This document shows, piece by piece, positions 47,095 through 55,016 of a DNA stretch of 55,016 bases; within the stretch, counting starts at the first letter, position 1, and every line of letters begins with the position of its first letter. Origin of the DNA: Funiculus sociatus GB2-C1. Its GTDB lineage: Bacteria; Cyanobacteriota; Cyanobacteriia; Cyanobacteriales; FACHB-T130. The DNA lies in the NCBI RefSeq assembly GCF_039962115.1, contig NZ_JAMPKJ010000040.1, positions 1 through 55,016 on the forward strand, in the 5' to 3' direction. The notes beneath the pieces were generated by a model that worked only from the letters and a program-made list of their open reading frames with translations, did not search any database and was not told the DNA's origin. The translations under genes were made by a program, and so were the position numbers.

Positions 47095-48555
47095 ATGAAA
47101 GTTACCCAGGAAAAGCTCCCACAGAGCAGGATTGGCTTGGAAATTGAAATTCCACCGGATCAGTCAAAAAATGCCTACGAGCAGGTAGTCCAAAAGCTCG
47201 CCCGTACAGTCAACATTCCTGGGTTTCGCAAAGGAAAGGTGCCTCGCCAAATCCTGCTACAGCAATTGGGGCAGACACGGATTAAAGCAACTGCCCTGGA
47301 AGAATTGATTCAAAGTAGTCTCCAGCAGGCTCTTAAGCAAGAAGCAATTGAGCCGCTAGGTAACTATCAGCTGCGTTCCGATTTCGATGAGTTAGTGGGT
47401 CAGTTCAAACCAGGAGAACCCCTGACGTTTATAGCTGCGGTGGATGTGCAGCCGGAAGTATCGTTAGGCGACTACACTGGTCTTACCGTCAAGGCGGAGG
47501 AAGTACCGTATGACCCTAGCACTGTGGAAAAGTTCTTGGAGGAGCGTCGTGCGGAATTAGCCAACTTAATCCCTGTGGAAGGTCGCCCAGCGCAAATGGG
47601 AGATGTCGCAGTAGTGGATTATAGTAGCCGTTTGGCGGACGAACCAGAAGGTGAAGAAACTGAAAGTATTGCTGGGGGTCAAGCCGAAGACGCTCAAATT
47701 GAGCTAGTTGAAGGCAAGTTTCTCAAAGAATTTGTCGATGGCATTGTAGGCATGAGTTCCGGCGAGACGAAACAGATATCGGTGAATTTTCCGGAAGATT
47801 ATCGCCAAGATTTAGCAGGGAAGACAGCTATCTTCAGCATCACGCTCAAAGACCTCAAGGAAAAAGAGTTACCAGCGTTAGATGATGATTTCGCCCAAGA
47901 AGTCAGCGAGTTTGAGACTTTAGCCGAGTTACAAGAGTCTTTAGAGAAAAAATTTCGCGACAAGGCTGAGCAAGAAACGAAGGCTAATAAGGAGCAAGCG
48001 ATCGTCAGCGAACTGCTCTCAAAAGTTGAAGCTGACCTGCCGGAAACCATGATTCAGCAGGAAGTTGAGACGATACTGCGTCAAACCATCATGCAAATGG
48101 GGCAGATGGGGATTGATGTCAAGTCCATGTTTACACCGGAGATGGTGAAGCAAATGGGAGCGCGATCGCGTCCGGAAGCCATCGACCGACTCAAACAATC
48201 CCTAGCCCTGGAAGAAATTGCCAAGCGCGAATCTCTCCAAGCAGAACCAGAAGCCATTACAGCCAGAGTCAATGAGCTGCTAGAGCAGTTTCCAGACGAC
48301 CAAAACATCGACAGGGAACGGCTGCATACCATTGTCTCAGCCGATTTGCTCAAAGAAAAAGCAATTAGCTGGCTAGAAGAACACGGCACAATTGAACTGG
48401 TTCCCCAAGGCACTCTCACGCCAGAGGAAGACGAGGAAACTGAAGCTGAAGTAACCGCTACCGAAGCAACAGAAACCGAAACGGCAGAGGAAACTGAAGC
48501 TACAGAAGCAACCACCCAGACGGCACAACCAGATGCCGAATCCTCTCTAGAGTGA
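47095..48555 (+). CDS. tig: Trigger factor
   Basis: 486 residues. A ribosome-bound chaperone and peptidyl-prolyl isomerase that meets nascent chains at the exit tunnel. The signature GFRKGKVPRQ (about 43-52) is the ribosome-binding loop. An FKBP-like isomerase domain lies at about 165-250 (GDVAVVDYS, GMSSGETKQISVNFPEDY) and a helical substrate-binding C-domain follows. The last 45 or so residues are a Glu/Thr-rich acidic tail (TEATETETAEET) that looks disordered. Followed by clpP and clpX, the arrangement known from many bacteria. Confidence 0.97.
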   Translation: MKVTQEKLPQSRIGLEIEIPPDQSKNAYEQVVQKLARTVNIPGFRKGKVPRQILLQQLGQTRIKATALEELIQSSLQQALKQEAIEPLGNYQLRSDFDELVGQFKPGEPLTFIAAVDVQPEVSLGDYTGLTVKAEEVPYDPSTVEKFLEERRAELANLIPVEGRPAQMGDVAVVDYSSRLADEPEGEETESIAGGQAEDAQIELVEGKFLKEFVDGIVGMSSGETKQISVNFPEDYRQDLAGKTAIFSITLKDLKEKELPALDDDFAQEVSEFETLAELQESLEKKFRDKAEQETKANKEQAIVSELLSKVEADLPETMIQQEVETILRQTIMQMGQMGIDVKSMFTPEMVKQMGARSRPEAIDRLKQSLALEEIAKRESLQAEPEAITARVNELLEQFPDDQNIDRERLHTIVSADLLKEKAISWLEEHGTIELVPQGTLTPEEDEETEAEVTATEATETETAEETEATEATTQTAQPDAESSLE

Positions 48556-48563
48556 ATAAACCA

Positions 48564-48589
48564 TAGGGGCAACCAAAAAACTGCCCCTA
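48564..48589 (+). terminator. Hairpin after tig
   Basis: TAGGGGCA and TGCCCCTA (8 bp) flank an 11-base loop, 9 bases after the tig stop. It may reduce read-through to clpP or be a copy of the small GTAGGGGCA repeat seen at 34087. Confidence 0.5.
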
Positions 48590-48708
48590 CACCCTTATCA
48601 ACAGTCCGTGATGGTCAAAAACAGCGGATTCGGATATAACGGAAGTATAGTGGATCAAGAACCACTCGCCAGTTCACCTGACAGTGCAGGGTTAGACTTC
48701 GCTCGTTT

Positions 48709-49404
48709 ATGGTTATATCTCTATCCCGGAATTACGAAATCACAAGCCAAAGAAAACCGGATATTTACTCCGCCTTCGGTTCAAGCAACGTTGTTCCTAT
48801 GGTGGTGGAACAATCCGGTATGGGGGAACGGGCGTTCGATATTTACTCGCGGCTACTGCGGGAGCGCATCGTTTTCTTAGGGACTCCGGTTGACGATGTG
48901 GTGGCTGACTCAATTGTGGCTCAGCTGTTGTTTCTAGACGCAGAAGACCCGGAAAAAGACATTCAGATGTACATCAACTCCCCCGGCGGTTCGGTGACAT
49001 CTGGTATGGCAATATATGACACAATGCAGCAAATACGGCCTGATGTTGTTACCATATGCTATGGATTAGCAGCCAGCATGGGGGCGTTTTTGTTAGCAGG
49101 TGGAGCGCAGGGTAAGCGCATGGCTCTACCCAGTGCCAGGATTATGATTCACCAGCCCCTCGGCGGAGCTCAGGGACAAGCAGTTGATATCGAAATTCAA
49201 GCCAAAGAAATTCTTTATCATAAGCAAAAACTGAACGAGTTACTGGCTCACAGCACGGGTCAACCGTTTGAGAAAATATCGGAAGATACCGAGCGCGATT
49301 TCTTTATGTCATCGGCTGAGGCCAAAGATTACGGTCTCATCGATCAGGTCATCTCCAGGCAGAACCTTCCCCAGGCGGAAGCAGCTGTCACTTCACTGAG
49401 ATAA
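48709..49404 (+). CDS. clpP: ATP-dependent Clp protease proteolytic subunit
   Basis: 231 residues from ATG 48709. Forms the barrel-shaped serine peptidase fed by ClpX. Catalytic triad: Ser123 (AASMGAF), His148 (MIHQPLGG) and Asp197 (RDFFMS). The conserved core starts near [20 protein letters not shown] (31-50). The 30 residues before it are a poorly conserved extension usual in cyanobacterial ClpP; an alternative start is ATG 48799. It is 9 bases upstream of clpX, so co-transcribed and probably translationally linked. Several ClpP paralogues exist in cyanobacteria; this is the clpX-linked one. Confidence 0.96.
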   Translation: MVISLSRNYEITSQRKPDIYSAFGSSNVVPMVVEQSGMGERAFDIYSRLLRERIVFLGTPVDDVVADSIVAQLLFLDAEDPEKDIQMYINSPGGSVTSGMAIYDTMQQIRPDVVTICYGLAASMGAFLLAGGAQGKRMALPSARIMIHQPLGGAQGQAVDIEIQAKEILYHKQKLNELLAHSTGQPFEKISEDTERDFFMSSAEAKDYGLIDQVISRQNLPQAEAAVTSLR

Positions 49405-49413
49405 GAGGCAAGT

Positions 49414-50754
49414 ATGTCTAAGTACGACTCCCATCTGAAATGTTCCTTTTGTGGCAAGTCCCAAGAACAGGTACGCAAATTAATTGCCGGGCCGGGAGTC
49501 TACATTTGCGATGAATGCGTTGACCTGTGTAATGAAATTTTAGATGAGGAGCTACTGGACTCTGGGACTCCAGCACCTCAGCCGGTTCCCCGTGCCGAAC
49601 CTCCCCAGAAGCGCCGCGTCCGTTCCTCTAGTCTCTCTCTGAGCCAAATTCCCAAGCCGAGAGAACTGAAAAAGTATCTCGATGAACACGTAATTGGTCA
49701 AGACGAAGCCAAGAAAGTGCTTTCGGTAGCGGTATACAACCACTACAAGCGCCTAAGTTTTATCCAATCTAAGAATAATGGCAAAGCGGGGCATGACGAT
49801 CAGGTAGAACTCCAAAAATCGAACATTCTCCTGATTGGCCCCACAGGTTGCGGGAAAACACTTCTGGCACAAACGCTGGCAAGTATTCTGGATGTACCCT
49901 TTGCTGTAGCAGATGCTACCACTCTGACGGAAGCAGGGTATGTCGGAGAAGATGTGGAAAATATCCTGCTGCGACTGTTGCAGGTGGCAGACTTGGATGT
50001 GGAAGAGGCGCAGCGGGGAATCATCTACATAGATGAAATTGACAAAATCGCCCGCAAGAGCGAAAATCCCTCAATTACGCGGGATGTCTCTGGTGAAGGC
50101 GTACAGCAAGCTTTGCTGAAGATGCTGGAGGGGACAATCGCCAACGTGCCGCCTCAAGGCGGACGGAAGCATCCCTATCAGGACTGCATCCAAATTGACA
50201 CGAGCAACATCATGTTTATCTGTGGTGGTGCCTTTGTTGGTCTGGAGAAAGTTGTAGAGCAGAGAATTGGCAAAAAGTCAATAGGCTTTGTTCAAGGTGG
50301 TGAAGGGCAGCCGAGAGAAAAGCGCACAGCGGATATTGTGCGGCACTTGGAGCCGGACGACCTGGTGAAATTTGGGATGATTCCAGAGTTTATCGGTCGA
50401 GTGCCAGTGGTGGCGGTCGTCGATCCGCTGGATGAAGAGGCGCTGATGGCGATTTTGACGGAGCCTCGGAATGCGTTGGCGAAGCAGTACCAGAAGTTGC
50501 TGAAGATGGACAACGTGCAGCTAGACTTTAAGCCGGATGCGCTGCGGGCGATCGCGCAAGAAGCGTATCGGCGGAAAACTGGCGCACGGGCGCTGCGAGG
50601 AATTGTTGAAGAATTAATGCTGGATGTGATGTATGAGTTGCCGTCCCGCAAGGATGTGACTCGATGTACCATTACGCGAGAGATGGTAGAGAAGCGTTCT
50701 ACTGCGGAATTGATCGTGCATCCCTCTTCCATGCCCAAGCCTGAATCTGCATAA
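49414..50754 (+). CDS. clpX: ATP-dependent Clp protease ATP-binding subunit ClpX
   Basis: 446 residues. Hexameric AAA+ unfoldase that delivers tagged proteins to ClpP. The N-terminal zinc-binding domain has C10, C13, C32 and C35 ([14 protein letters not shown]). Walker A GPTGCGKT is at about 141-148 and Walker [11 protein letters not shown] at about 204-213. The loop IGFVQGG is near 290, close to the IGF loop that docks on ClpP. A linker (about 45-75) with Pro/Arg joins the domains. A good terminator follows. Confidence 0.97.
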   Translation: MSKYDSHLKCSFCGKSQEQVRKLIAGPGVYICDECVDLCNEILDEELLDSGTPAPQPVPRAEPPQKRRVRSSSLSLSQIPKPRELKKYLDEHVIGQDEAKKVLSVAVYNHYKRLSFIQSKNNGKAGHDDQVELQKSNILLIGPTGCGKTLLAQTLASILDVPFAVADATTLTEAGYVGEDVENILLRLLQVADLDVEEAQRGIIYIDEIDKIARKSENPSITRDVSGEGVQQALLKMLEGTIANVPPQGGRKHPYQDCIQIDTSNIMFICGGAFVGLEKVVEQRIGKKSIGFVQGGEGQPREKRTADIVRHLEPDDLVKFGMIPEFIGRVPVVAVVDPLDEEALMAILTEPRNALAKQYQKLLKMDNVQLDFKPDALRAIAQEAYRRKTGARALRGIVEELMLDVMYELPSRKDVTRCTITREMVEKRSTAELIVHPSSMPKPESA

Positions 50755-50789
50755 TTTGTAGCAGTGGTACAAAAAAGCTGAAAATATAG

Positions 50790-50820
50790 AAACCCGTTTT
50801 CTCTGGAAAGCGGGTTTTTT
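50790..50820 (+). terminator. Terminator of tig-clpP-clpX
   Basis: AAACCCGTTTTC pairs with GAAAGCGGGTTT (12 bp, one G-T) around a TCTG loop and is followed by T residues, 35 bases after the clpX stop. Confidence 0.9.
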
Positions 50821-50883
50821 ACATAATAGTAGGGTAGACACCAATACTTCCCCTTATAAGGCAGACCTAACGATTTAGCCCCC

Positions 50884-51049
50884 TTCCCTAGTAGGGAAGC
50901 AGGGTGGTTTCATACAGTGAGAGAAAATATCGAAAACTGCAACATTTTGTAGGGGCATGGCATTACCATGCCCCTACCGGCAACCAAAATCAATGTTACA
51001 GAATTTTCTTTTAATAAATGAAACCACCCTGCCCTTCCCTACTAAGGAA
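50884..51049. repeat. Nested inverted-repeat element, MITE-like
   Basis: Outer arms 50884-50913 and 51018-51049 are complementary over about 30 bases apart from a 2-base gap and one mismatch (GGTGGTTTCAT / ATGAAACCACC). Inside, GTAGGGGCATGG (949-960) and CCATGCCCCTAC (966-977, both from 50000) form a perfect 12-bp hairpin. A third hairpin, CCTCTCCTAGAAGGAGAGG, follows at about 51067. It separates clpX from the hydrolase gene and has no coding frame. Confidence 0.75.
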
Positions 51050-51159
51050 GGGAGAAACATCAAAGCCCCTCTCCTAGAAGGAGAGGAGTTGGGGAGAGGT
51101 TAAGAGAGATGTATTGGGATGGGTACTACCCTAGATACTCAAAACTCAAAAGTCATAAA

Positions 51160-52092
51160 ATGCCTCAAATTCAAGTTCGCGGCACTTCGCATTACTACGA
51201 ATGGATCAAGACACCGAAAGATGGTGAAAAAAAGCCAGTAATTGTCTTCATGCACGGTTGGGGTGGATCTTCTCGTTACTGGGAAACCCCTGCTAAAGCC
51301 CTTTCGGAGACTTTTGACTGCTTGCTTTATGATATGCGAGGATTTGGGCGATCGCGTAAAATTTCGCCTATGGGGAACGGTAGCGTCCTAGCGGAAGAAT
51401 CCTCGCCACTGGCAGAAGAACCAGCTACAGCGGAAGAGTTGACATATGAAATGGAGGAATACGCCGACGACTTAGCAGGGTTGTTAGAGGCCTTACAGTG
51501 CGATCGCGTCTATGTTAATGCCCACTCAATGGGAGCATCTGTCGCCGTCTTTTTTCTCAACCGCTACCCAGAGCTAGTAGAAAAAGCAATTTTAACCTGT
51601 AGCGGCGTTTTTGAATACGACGAAAAAGCATTTAAAGCCTTTCACAAATTTGGCGGCTACGTCGTCAAATTCCGCCCCCGTTGGCTGTATCAACTTCCCC
51701 TCGTTGACCGGATGTTTATGAAACGATTCGTGCATCGTCCCCTACCCAGTGCTATCAGTCGTGCTTTCTTAGACGATTTTCTGATGGCAGATTACCAAGC
51801 TGCTGTAGGCACCATGATTACCTCGGTTAGCGAAAAAGCAGCCCAAGTGATGCCGAATGAGTTCGCCAAGCTTAGCGTTCCAACACTTATAGTAGCTGGC
51901 GAATACGATATCATTATCCCCGCCGCGATGGGGCGTGTTGCCGCAGGATTGAGTGACAAGGTGGAGTATGTCGAGATTCCCGATACTGCTCACTTTCCCA
52001 TGCTGGAAGCACCAGAAGCTTATCTGAAGGTAGTGCGAAAGTTTTTGGGAATAGGCACTGAGCAAAGTTTCGACCAAACTATAGTGTCTTAG
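51160..52092 (+). CDS. Alpha/beta-hydrolase family protein
   Basis: 310 residues from ATG 51160 (an upstream ATG at 51109 would add 17 poorly conserved residues). Typical alpha/beta-hydrolase fold: oxyanion loop HGWGGSSRYW, nucleophile elbow AHSMGAS with catalytic Ser, acid in GEYDIIIP and catalytic His in DTAHFPMLEAPEAY. An insertion of about 25 residues rich in Glu/Ala/Ser (about 85-110) precedes the elbow. Esterase, lipase or C-C hydrolase activity is possible; the substrate is unknown. It stands alone between a repeat element and a convergent membrane-protein gene. Confidence 0.9.
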   Translation: MPQIQVRGTSHYYEWIKTPKDGEKKPVIVFMHGWGGSSRYWETPAKALSETFDCLLYDMRGFGRSRKISPMGNGSVLAEESSPLAEEPATAEELTYEMEEYADDLAGLLEALQCDRVYVNAHSMGASVAVFFLNRYPELVEKAILTCSGVFEYDEKAFKAFHKFGGYVVKFRPRWLYQLPLVDRMFMKRFVHRPLPSAISRAFLDDFLMADYQAAVGTMITSVSEKAAQVMPNEFAKLSVPTLIVAGEYDIIIPAAMGRVAAGLSDKVEYVEIPDTAHFPMLEAPEAYLKVVRKFLGIGTEQSFDQTIVS

Positions 52093-52110
52093 TTGCGATC
52101 GCTATTGTAC

Positions 52111-52731
52111 TCAGGCAGGTTTTCCCCTCAGCAACACAACCAAGGCAACACCTGTAATTCCAGCGACTACAACCCATGCTAAGGTCAAACCGATTAATTC
52201 GCTGAAGAATAGGCGCGTAGTCTGGCGCAAAATTCCACCTACAGTCCAGCCGATAGACAGCCCTATCGCCCAGCCTGCAACATTTGCTAAGATCCACATC
52301 CAAGCTTTTTTGACTTGCTGCCTGAGTACCAACCATTGCCCCAGCCCAAGCATTGTGCCTACAATTGTCCCATTCAAGACACCAAAGATTATTCTAGGTT
52401 CAGAAAGTAAGGTTCCGGGGGCAACCCAGCCTATGGCACCCATACCACTGCCCCCGATTAAAGCCCAACTGAGTATACTCGCTAATATCCACCACCAAGC
52501 GATCGCAAGATGCTGTCTAAGAACCAATGCTTGAGAAAATGCGATCGCGCTTGCACCTATTGTGCCCTCTACAAGTCTAATATCGGTTCTATCGCCAATT
52601 TCCACCCACAGCAAACTAACTAAAAAACCCACACAAGTGACTAACACCCATTGCAACCAGAAAAAGCATCCAATTTTTGATTTTTGATTTTTGATTTTTG
52701 ATTGAGAAGTATTTTCAGCAGTAGGAAACAA
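52111..52731 (-). CDS. Multi-pass membrane protein with repeated helices, unknown function
   Basis: 206 residues with about six hydrophobic helices arranged as a repeat: the pairs SQALVLRQHLAIAWWWILAS and LGQWLVLRQQVKKAWMWILA are clearly homologous, about 74 residues apart. I recognise this LVLRQ-WI pattern from cyanobacterial membrane proteins of unknown role but cannot name a family. Residues about 9-20 (SKIKNQKSKI) are encoded by TTTTTGA heptamers, so the start may be further in. It converges with the hydrolase gene and precedes the glycosidase-like gene on the same strand. Confidence 0.8.
   Translation of the reverse strand: MFPTAENTSQSKIKNQKSKIGCFFWLQWVLVTCVGFLVSLLWVEIGDRTDIRLVEGTIGASAIAFSQALVLRQHLAIAWWWILASILSWALIGGSGMGAIGWVAPGTLLSEPRIIFGVLNGTIVGTMLGLGQWLVLRQQVKKAWMWILANVAGWAIGLSIGWTVGGILRQTTRLFFSELIGLTLAWVVVAGITGVALVVLLRGKPA
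52674..52701 (-). repeat. Four perfect TTTTTGA heptamers in the 5' coding region
   Basis: Tandem 7-base units lie at the start of the membrane-protein gene and contribute the KSKIKNQKSKI residues. As 7 is not a multiple of 3, copy changes would shift frame unless translation begins downstream. Confidence 0.85.
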
Positions 52732-52769
52732 TCAAGCTAAGAGCCAAACGGTATTAAGACCCACTTATA

Positions 52770-54107
52770 CTATCCGGTTGGAGGTGACTTCGGCAAAACT
52801 TTTGGTTGTGTAGCGCTTGCGGGAAAAAGCGAACGGAAAGCTTCTCGGCGTTTTTTGGGTGACTCTGGAGACATATAACTCCATAAACTTTCCCAGTAGA
52901 AAAAGGATACCCCATTAAAACCGCGATCACGCACCATCTGAACCTGCTGCTGAATTTGCTTCATGTCCACAGGACGACCCCATAACCCTGATAATATCCC
53001 CACACCGACGGGAATCTGACCGCGAGCCATCTGCACTGCTGGTTGCGACAACTCCGCAGCAAAAGTTTTCAAGTCATCGCGATACACCTGCAAAACTAAC
53101 TCATTCACCAAACCACGCTTTATCCAAGTCTGCCAATCTTGGAGATAGGATCTATAGGCAAAATTGTAAGGGTTAGGAGATAAGGACACCAGACAGTAAG
53201 GATTAACGGATTTTACAGCTTGGAAAACTCGTTCCATAAAATCAGTAATTTTGTCTGCTCTCCAGCGTATCCACTCGGAATCTTTCGGATTAATCGGGGG
53301 GCTTTTTCCCTGATGTTCTTGTTGGTATAGTCTGATTGTGTAGGGGTCGTAGCCAAGCTCAACAGGTAAGCCAAAATGATCGTCTAATTGAATCCCAGCC
53401 ACATCATATTTTTCGACAACTTCAACAATTAAATCGAGAATAAACTGCTGTACTTCCGGGTGCAGAGGATTGAGCCAAACTACTTTTCGAGTCAACTGTT
53501 TGCGGATGAATTCTTGAATTTTTCGAGAGGAAGGTTCAACATTTGGCTTTGCAGGCTTAAGCAAGTTTGGTTCTAATATATCTGGCGTCAGCATCTTTGT
53601 ACCGTCCCCACGAAGTGAGATCCAGCCGGGGTGACGCTTCGCCAGATTTGAGCCAGCCGGAGCCATGAAGCCATACTCAAACCAAGGAATCACCCTAAGC
53701 CGCTGTCGATTTCCTTGCTTGACTATCTGCGCCAAAACATCGTTTCCTAGCCGTAGAATCTTCAGTCCTCTGTCTTGAGAACGACCAGTTACCCGTTTGG
53801 CTACAGAACTGGGATAGAAGGTATTTCCTCGGTTCCAGACTACCGGATAGACGGTGTTGAAGTTTAGTTGAGATAGCTGGTCTAATGCTCTGTTGATTCC
53901 CCAAGGGGTATATAGCACGCCACTGGCAACATTGGTCAGCCAAACGCCTCTTAACTCCGTAGAAGCTGAAATCGTTGGGGGATTTGCTTTAAACTGGGGA
54001 GGATAAATTGACAATGCGATCGCTAGTCCCAAGCATAGCCAAGAAATGAACCAGGTTGGATTCCGGTTCTGTTTTCCTTTTCTGCCTCTGTGACGCTTTC
54101 TAGTCAC
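52770..54107 (-). CDS. GH10-like glycosyl hydrolase (YngK/GHL10-type), membrane-anchored or exported
   Basis: 445 residues. A basic start (TRKRHRGRKGKQNR) and a hydrophobic helix (about 18-37) form a signal or anchor. The catalytic-type domain (about 48-420) has the GHL10 look: ELRGVWLTNVASGVL, NTVYPVVWNRGNTFYPS, DHFGLP, and DRGFNGVSFFYWESLW. The family consists of TIM-barrel glycosidase-like proteins of uncertain substrate. The product is probably periplasmic, and glycan processing is inferred from the fold. The C-terminus has a Pro/Ser-rich tail. Gene order with the preceding membrane protein does not imply a pathway. Confidence 0.87.
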   Translation of the reverse strand: MTRKRHRGRKGKQNRNPTWFISWLCLGLAIALSIYPPQFKANPPTISASTELRGVWLTNVASGVLYTPWGINRALDQLSQLNFNTVYPVVWNRGNTFYPSSVAKRVTGRSQDRGLKILRLGNDVLAQIVKQGNRQRLRVIPWFEYGFMAPAGSNLAKRHPGWISLRGDGTKMLTPDILEPNLLKPAKPNVEPSSRKIQEFIRKQLTRKVVWLNPLHPEVQQFILDLIVEVVEKYDVAGIQLDDHFGLPVELGYDPYTIRLYQQEHQGKSPPINPKDSEWIRWRADKITDFMERVFQAVKSVNPYCLVSLSPNPYNFAYRSYLQDWQTWIKRGLVNELVLQVYRDDLKTFAAELSQPAVQMARGQIPVGVGILSGLWGRPVDMKQIQQQVQMVRDRGFNGVSFFYWESLWSYMSPESPKKRREAFRSLFPASATQPKVLPKSPPTG

Positions 54108-54203
54108 TCAGCGAAAGCTTCCATAAACTCGTAGCTGGAAAATAAGAGTAAGTCTTCCCACTGGTCTGAAAAATTTAGCAGCAACTTTGCGATCGCTATC
54201 TTA

Positions 54204-54947
54204 TCAGCTATCGGATTGTTGAGCTACCTTCCTCACGGCTTCGATGTCCAACTCTAAAACCTCAGCTATTTGTTCTACACTCAACCCCTGCTGTAACAAG
54301 CGAGGCACTGTTTCTAGTTTGCCTTCTAGTTTGCCTTCTAGTTTGCCTTCTAGTTTACCCTCTTCCTTAGCTTCTTGATAGACTCTCGTTTGTTTTAGAT
54401 CACTTAATCCAAACATTGCTTCTAACTCCTGACGGCTTAATTGAGTAAATTTGTAGACCAATATCGTCTCAATCAATTCTAAAACCTTTCGCCTGAGTGC
54501 TTCATCCTCAAGCTCTTGTTGTGCCTTCTGAATTAACTGTCTAGCCAGCGTCTGGGCTGTATCTTCATTCTCAACTACTAGCCGCACCATCCCCAAACCT
54601 ACTGATGAATTTGCGGTTTCCTCCAATTCATCCAAATACACCCACTGTACTTGCTGACTTAGCAGCAGTCGCTGATATTCTATTGGCACTGCTTGGTCGA
54701 TACTTCTTCGGCAAAACACTGCCACGGCACGCCAATCTCTTTTAGGTTTATTTTGACCGAGATAGAGGAAAATTTCGGTAAATAATCGATAGTAAAAGAT
54801 ATCATCTGGTTGAAACTGGACTTCAACAAAGTAGATGGGTTTACGGCTTTCGTTAGACGGAACAAATACTCCATCAATACGTTTAGCTGTTTCTTTGACT
54901 TCCCTGAGGGGGTGACACGCGCCCCGGAATCCAAGCTGTATACAGGT
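54204..54947 (-). pseudogene. DUF2887/Rpn-family protein, 5'-truncated
   Basis: An open frame runs from 54947 back to the stop at 54204 but has no ATG, GTG or TTG before Val62 of the family-like region. Recognisable homology begins LREVKETAKRIDGVFVPS (from 54908) and continues IYFVEVQFQ and DIFYYRLFTEIFLYL, the conserved core of DUF2887 proteins related to recombination-promoting (PD-(D/E)xK) nucleases. The usual first 30 or so residues are missing and the 13 codons upstream of 54908 look unrelated. Translation could only begin at GTG 54725 (173 residues), lacking the nuclease core. The tail carries EGKL repeats and a C-terminal helical segment. Confidence 0.8.
54312..54359 (-). repeat. Four 12-bp repeats coding (EGKL)n
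   Basis: TTCTAGTTTGCC is repeated four times (last copy with one change) within the DUF2887 gene, encoding Lys-Leu-Glu-Gly units. The unit length keeps frame, so only linker length would vary. Confidence 0.9.
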
Positions 54948-55016
54948 TTAACCCAATTATGGTAAGAAAAATAGGCCCGTTATTGTCAACAAGACCTATC
55001 TAACAAAAATGCTACC
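54948..55016. other. Right-edge sequence beyond the truncation point
   Basis: A minus-strand TAA at 54948-54950 closes the DUF2887 frame. The remaining 66 bases show no gene, and no inverted-repeat partner can be tested because the window ends. Confidence 0.4.

Noticed and set aside
46880-47095. 71-codon frame ending at the tig start
   Set aside because: Begins with TTG, has no ribosome-binding site or recognisable domain, and overlaps the expected promoter and leader of tig.
48608-48880. 90-codon frame overlapping the clpP start
   Set aside because: It runs in another frame through the clpP coding sequence and has no family features.

Overview
The window comes from a beta-cyanobacterium, most likely filamentous. 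It carries a D1 gene (psbA), psbM, a CcmK-type carboxysome shell gene, a CpcS/CpeS-family phycobilin lyase gene, cyanobacterial-length ppc, and the tig-clpP-clpX / asd-dapA-rnj block. HIP1 octamers (GCGATCGC) are scattered through it, as are heptameric short tandem repeats (CCCCAAT and TTTTTGA units) of the kind known from filamentous cyanobacteria. There are about 42 protein genes, one of them (psbM) only 38 codons long, plus one decayed insertion sequence and a truncated nuclease-family gene at the right edge. I saw no tRNA, rRNA or CRISPR array.

Layout. 1-4.2 kb: a gene tail, two small membrane proteins and ppc. 4.7-9.4 kb: a membrane-anchored SGNH/DUF1574-type protein and an MBOAT acyltransferase, probably a surface-polysaccharide O-acylation pair. 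9.7-10.8 kb: psbA encoding a high-light-type D1 (Glu130) with a strong terminator. 11-14.5 kb: a large predicted membrane-anchored NACHT NTPase with HEAT-like repeats. 14.6-19.8 kb: aroC, a metallo-beta-lactamase-fold hydrolase, a secreted duplicated-domain protein, an SH3b protein and a fasciclin protein. 20.2-26.3 kb: a solitary ccmK, the phycobilin lyase, a family 2 glycosyltransferase, a carotenoid oxygenase and a folate/biopterin-type transporter. 26.5-29.9 kb: a CHASE2 nucleotide cyclase, a double universal stress protein and psbM. 30.2-33.2 kb: a membrane protein divergent from a tetR-lysE pair, with two palindromic operators between them, then a frame-broken IS630-family element. 33.7-42.5 kb: a [2Fe-2S] ferredoxin, a complete TolC/PadR/HlyD/RND efflux cluster and a glutathione transferase. 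42.6-50.8 kb: asd-dapA-rnj read leftward and tig-clpP-clpX read rightward from one divergent region. 51-55 kb: an alpha/beta hydrolase, a membrane protein, a GH10-like secreted glycosidase and a DUF2887-type gene that has lost its 5' end.

How the genes work together. ppc, ccmK, psbA, psbM and the lyase serve carbon fixation and photosynthesis but are dispersed. The efflux genes form one functional unit around their own PadR regulator. asd and dapA are consecutive lysine/diaminopimelate steps. Trigger factor and ClpXP form a protein folding and degradation cluster.

The most unusual points are: a seven-copy CCCCAAT heptamer array inside the SGNH/DUF1574 gene, which could shift reading frame if copy number changes; a similar array ending one base before the RND pump start codon; the transmembrane NACHT-HEAT protein; internal domain duplications in three proteins; and the paired operators in front of tetR. 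No calls were checked against databases; family names come from motifs read in the sequence.
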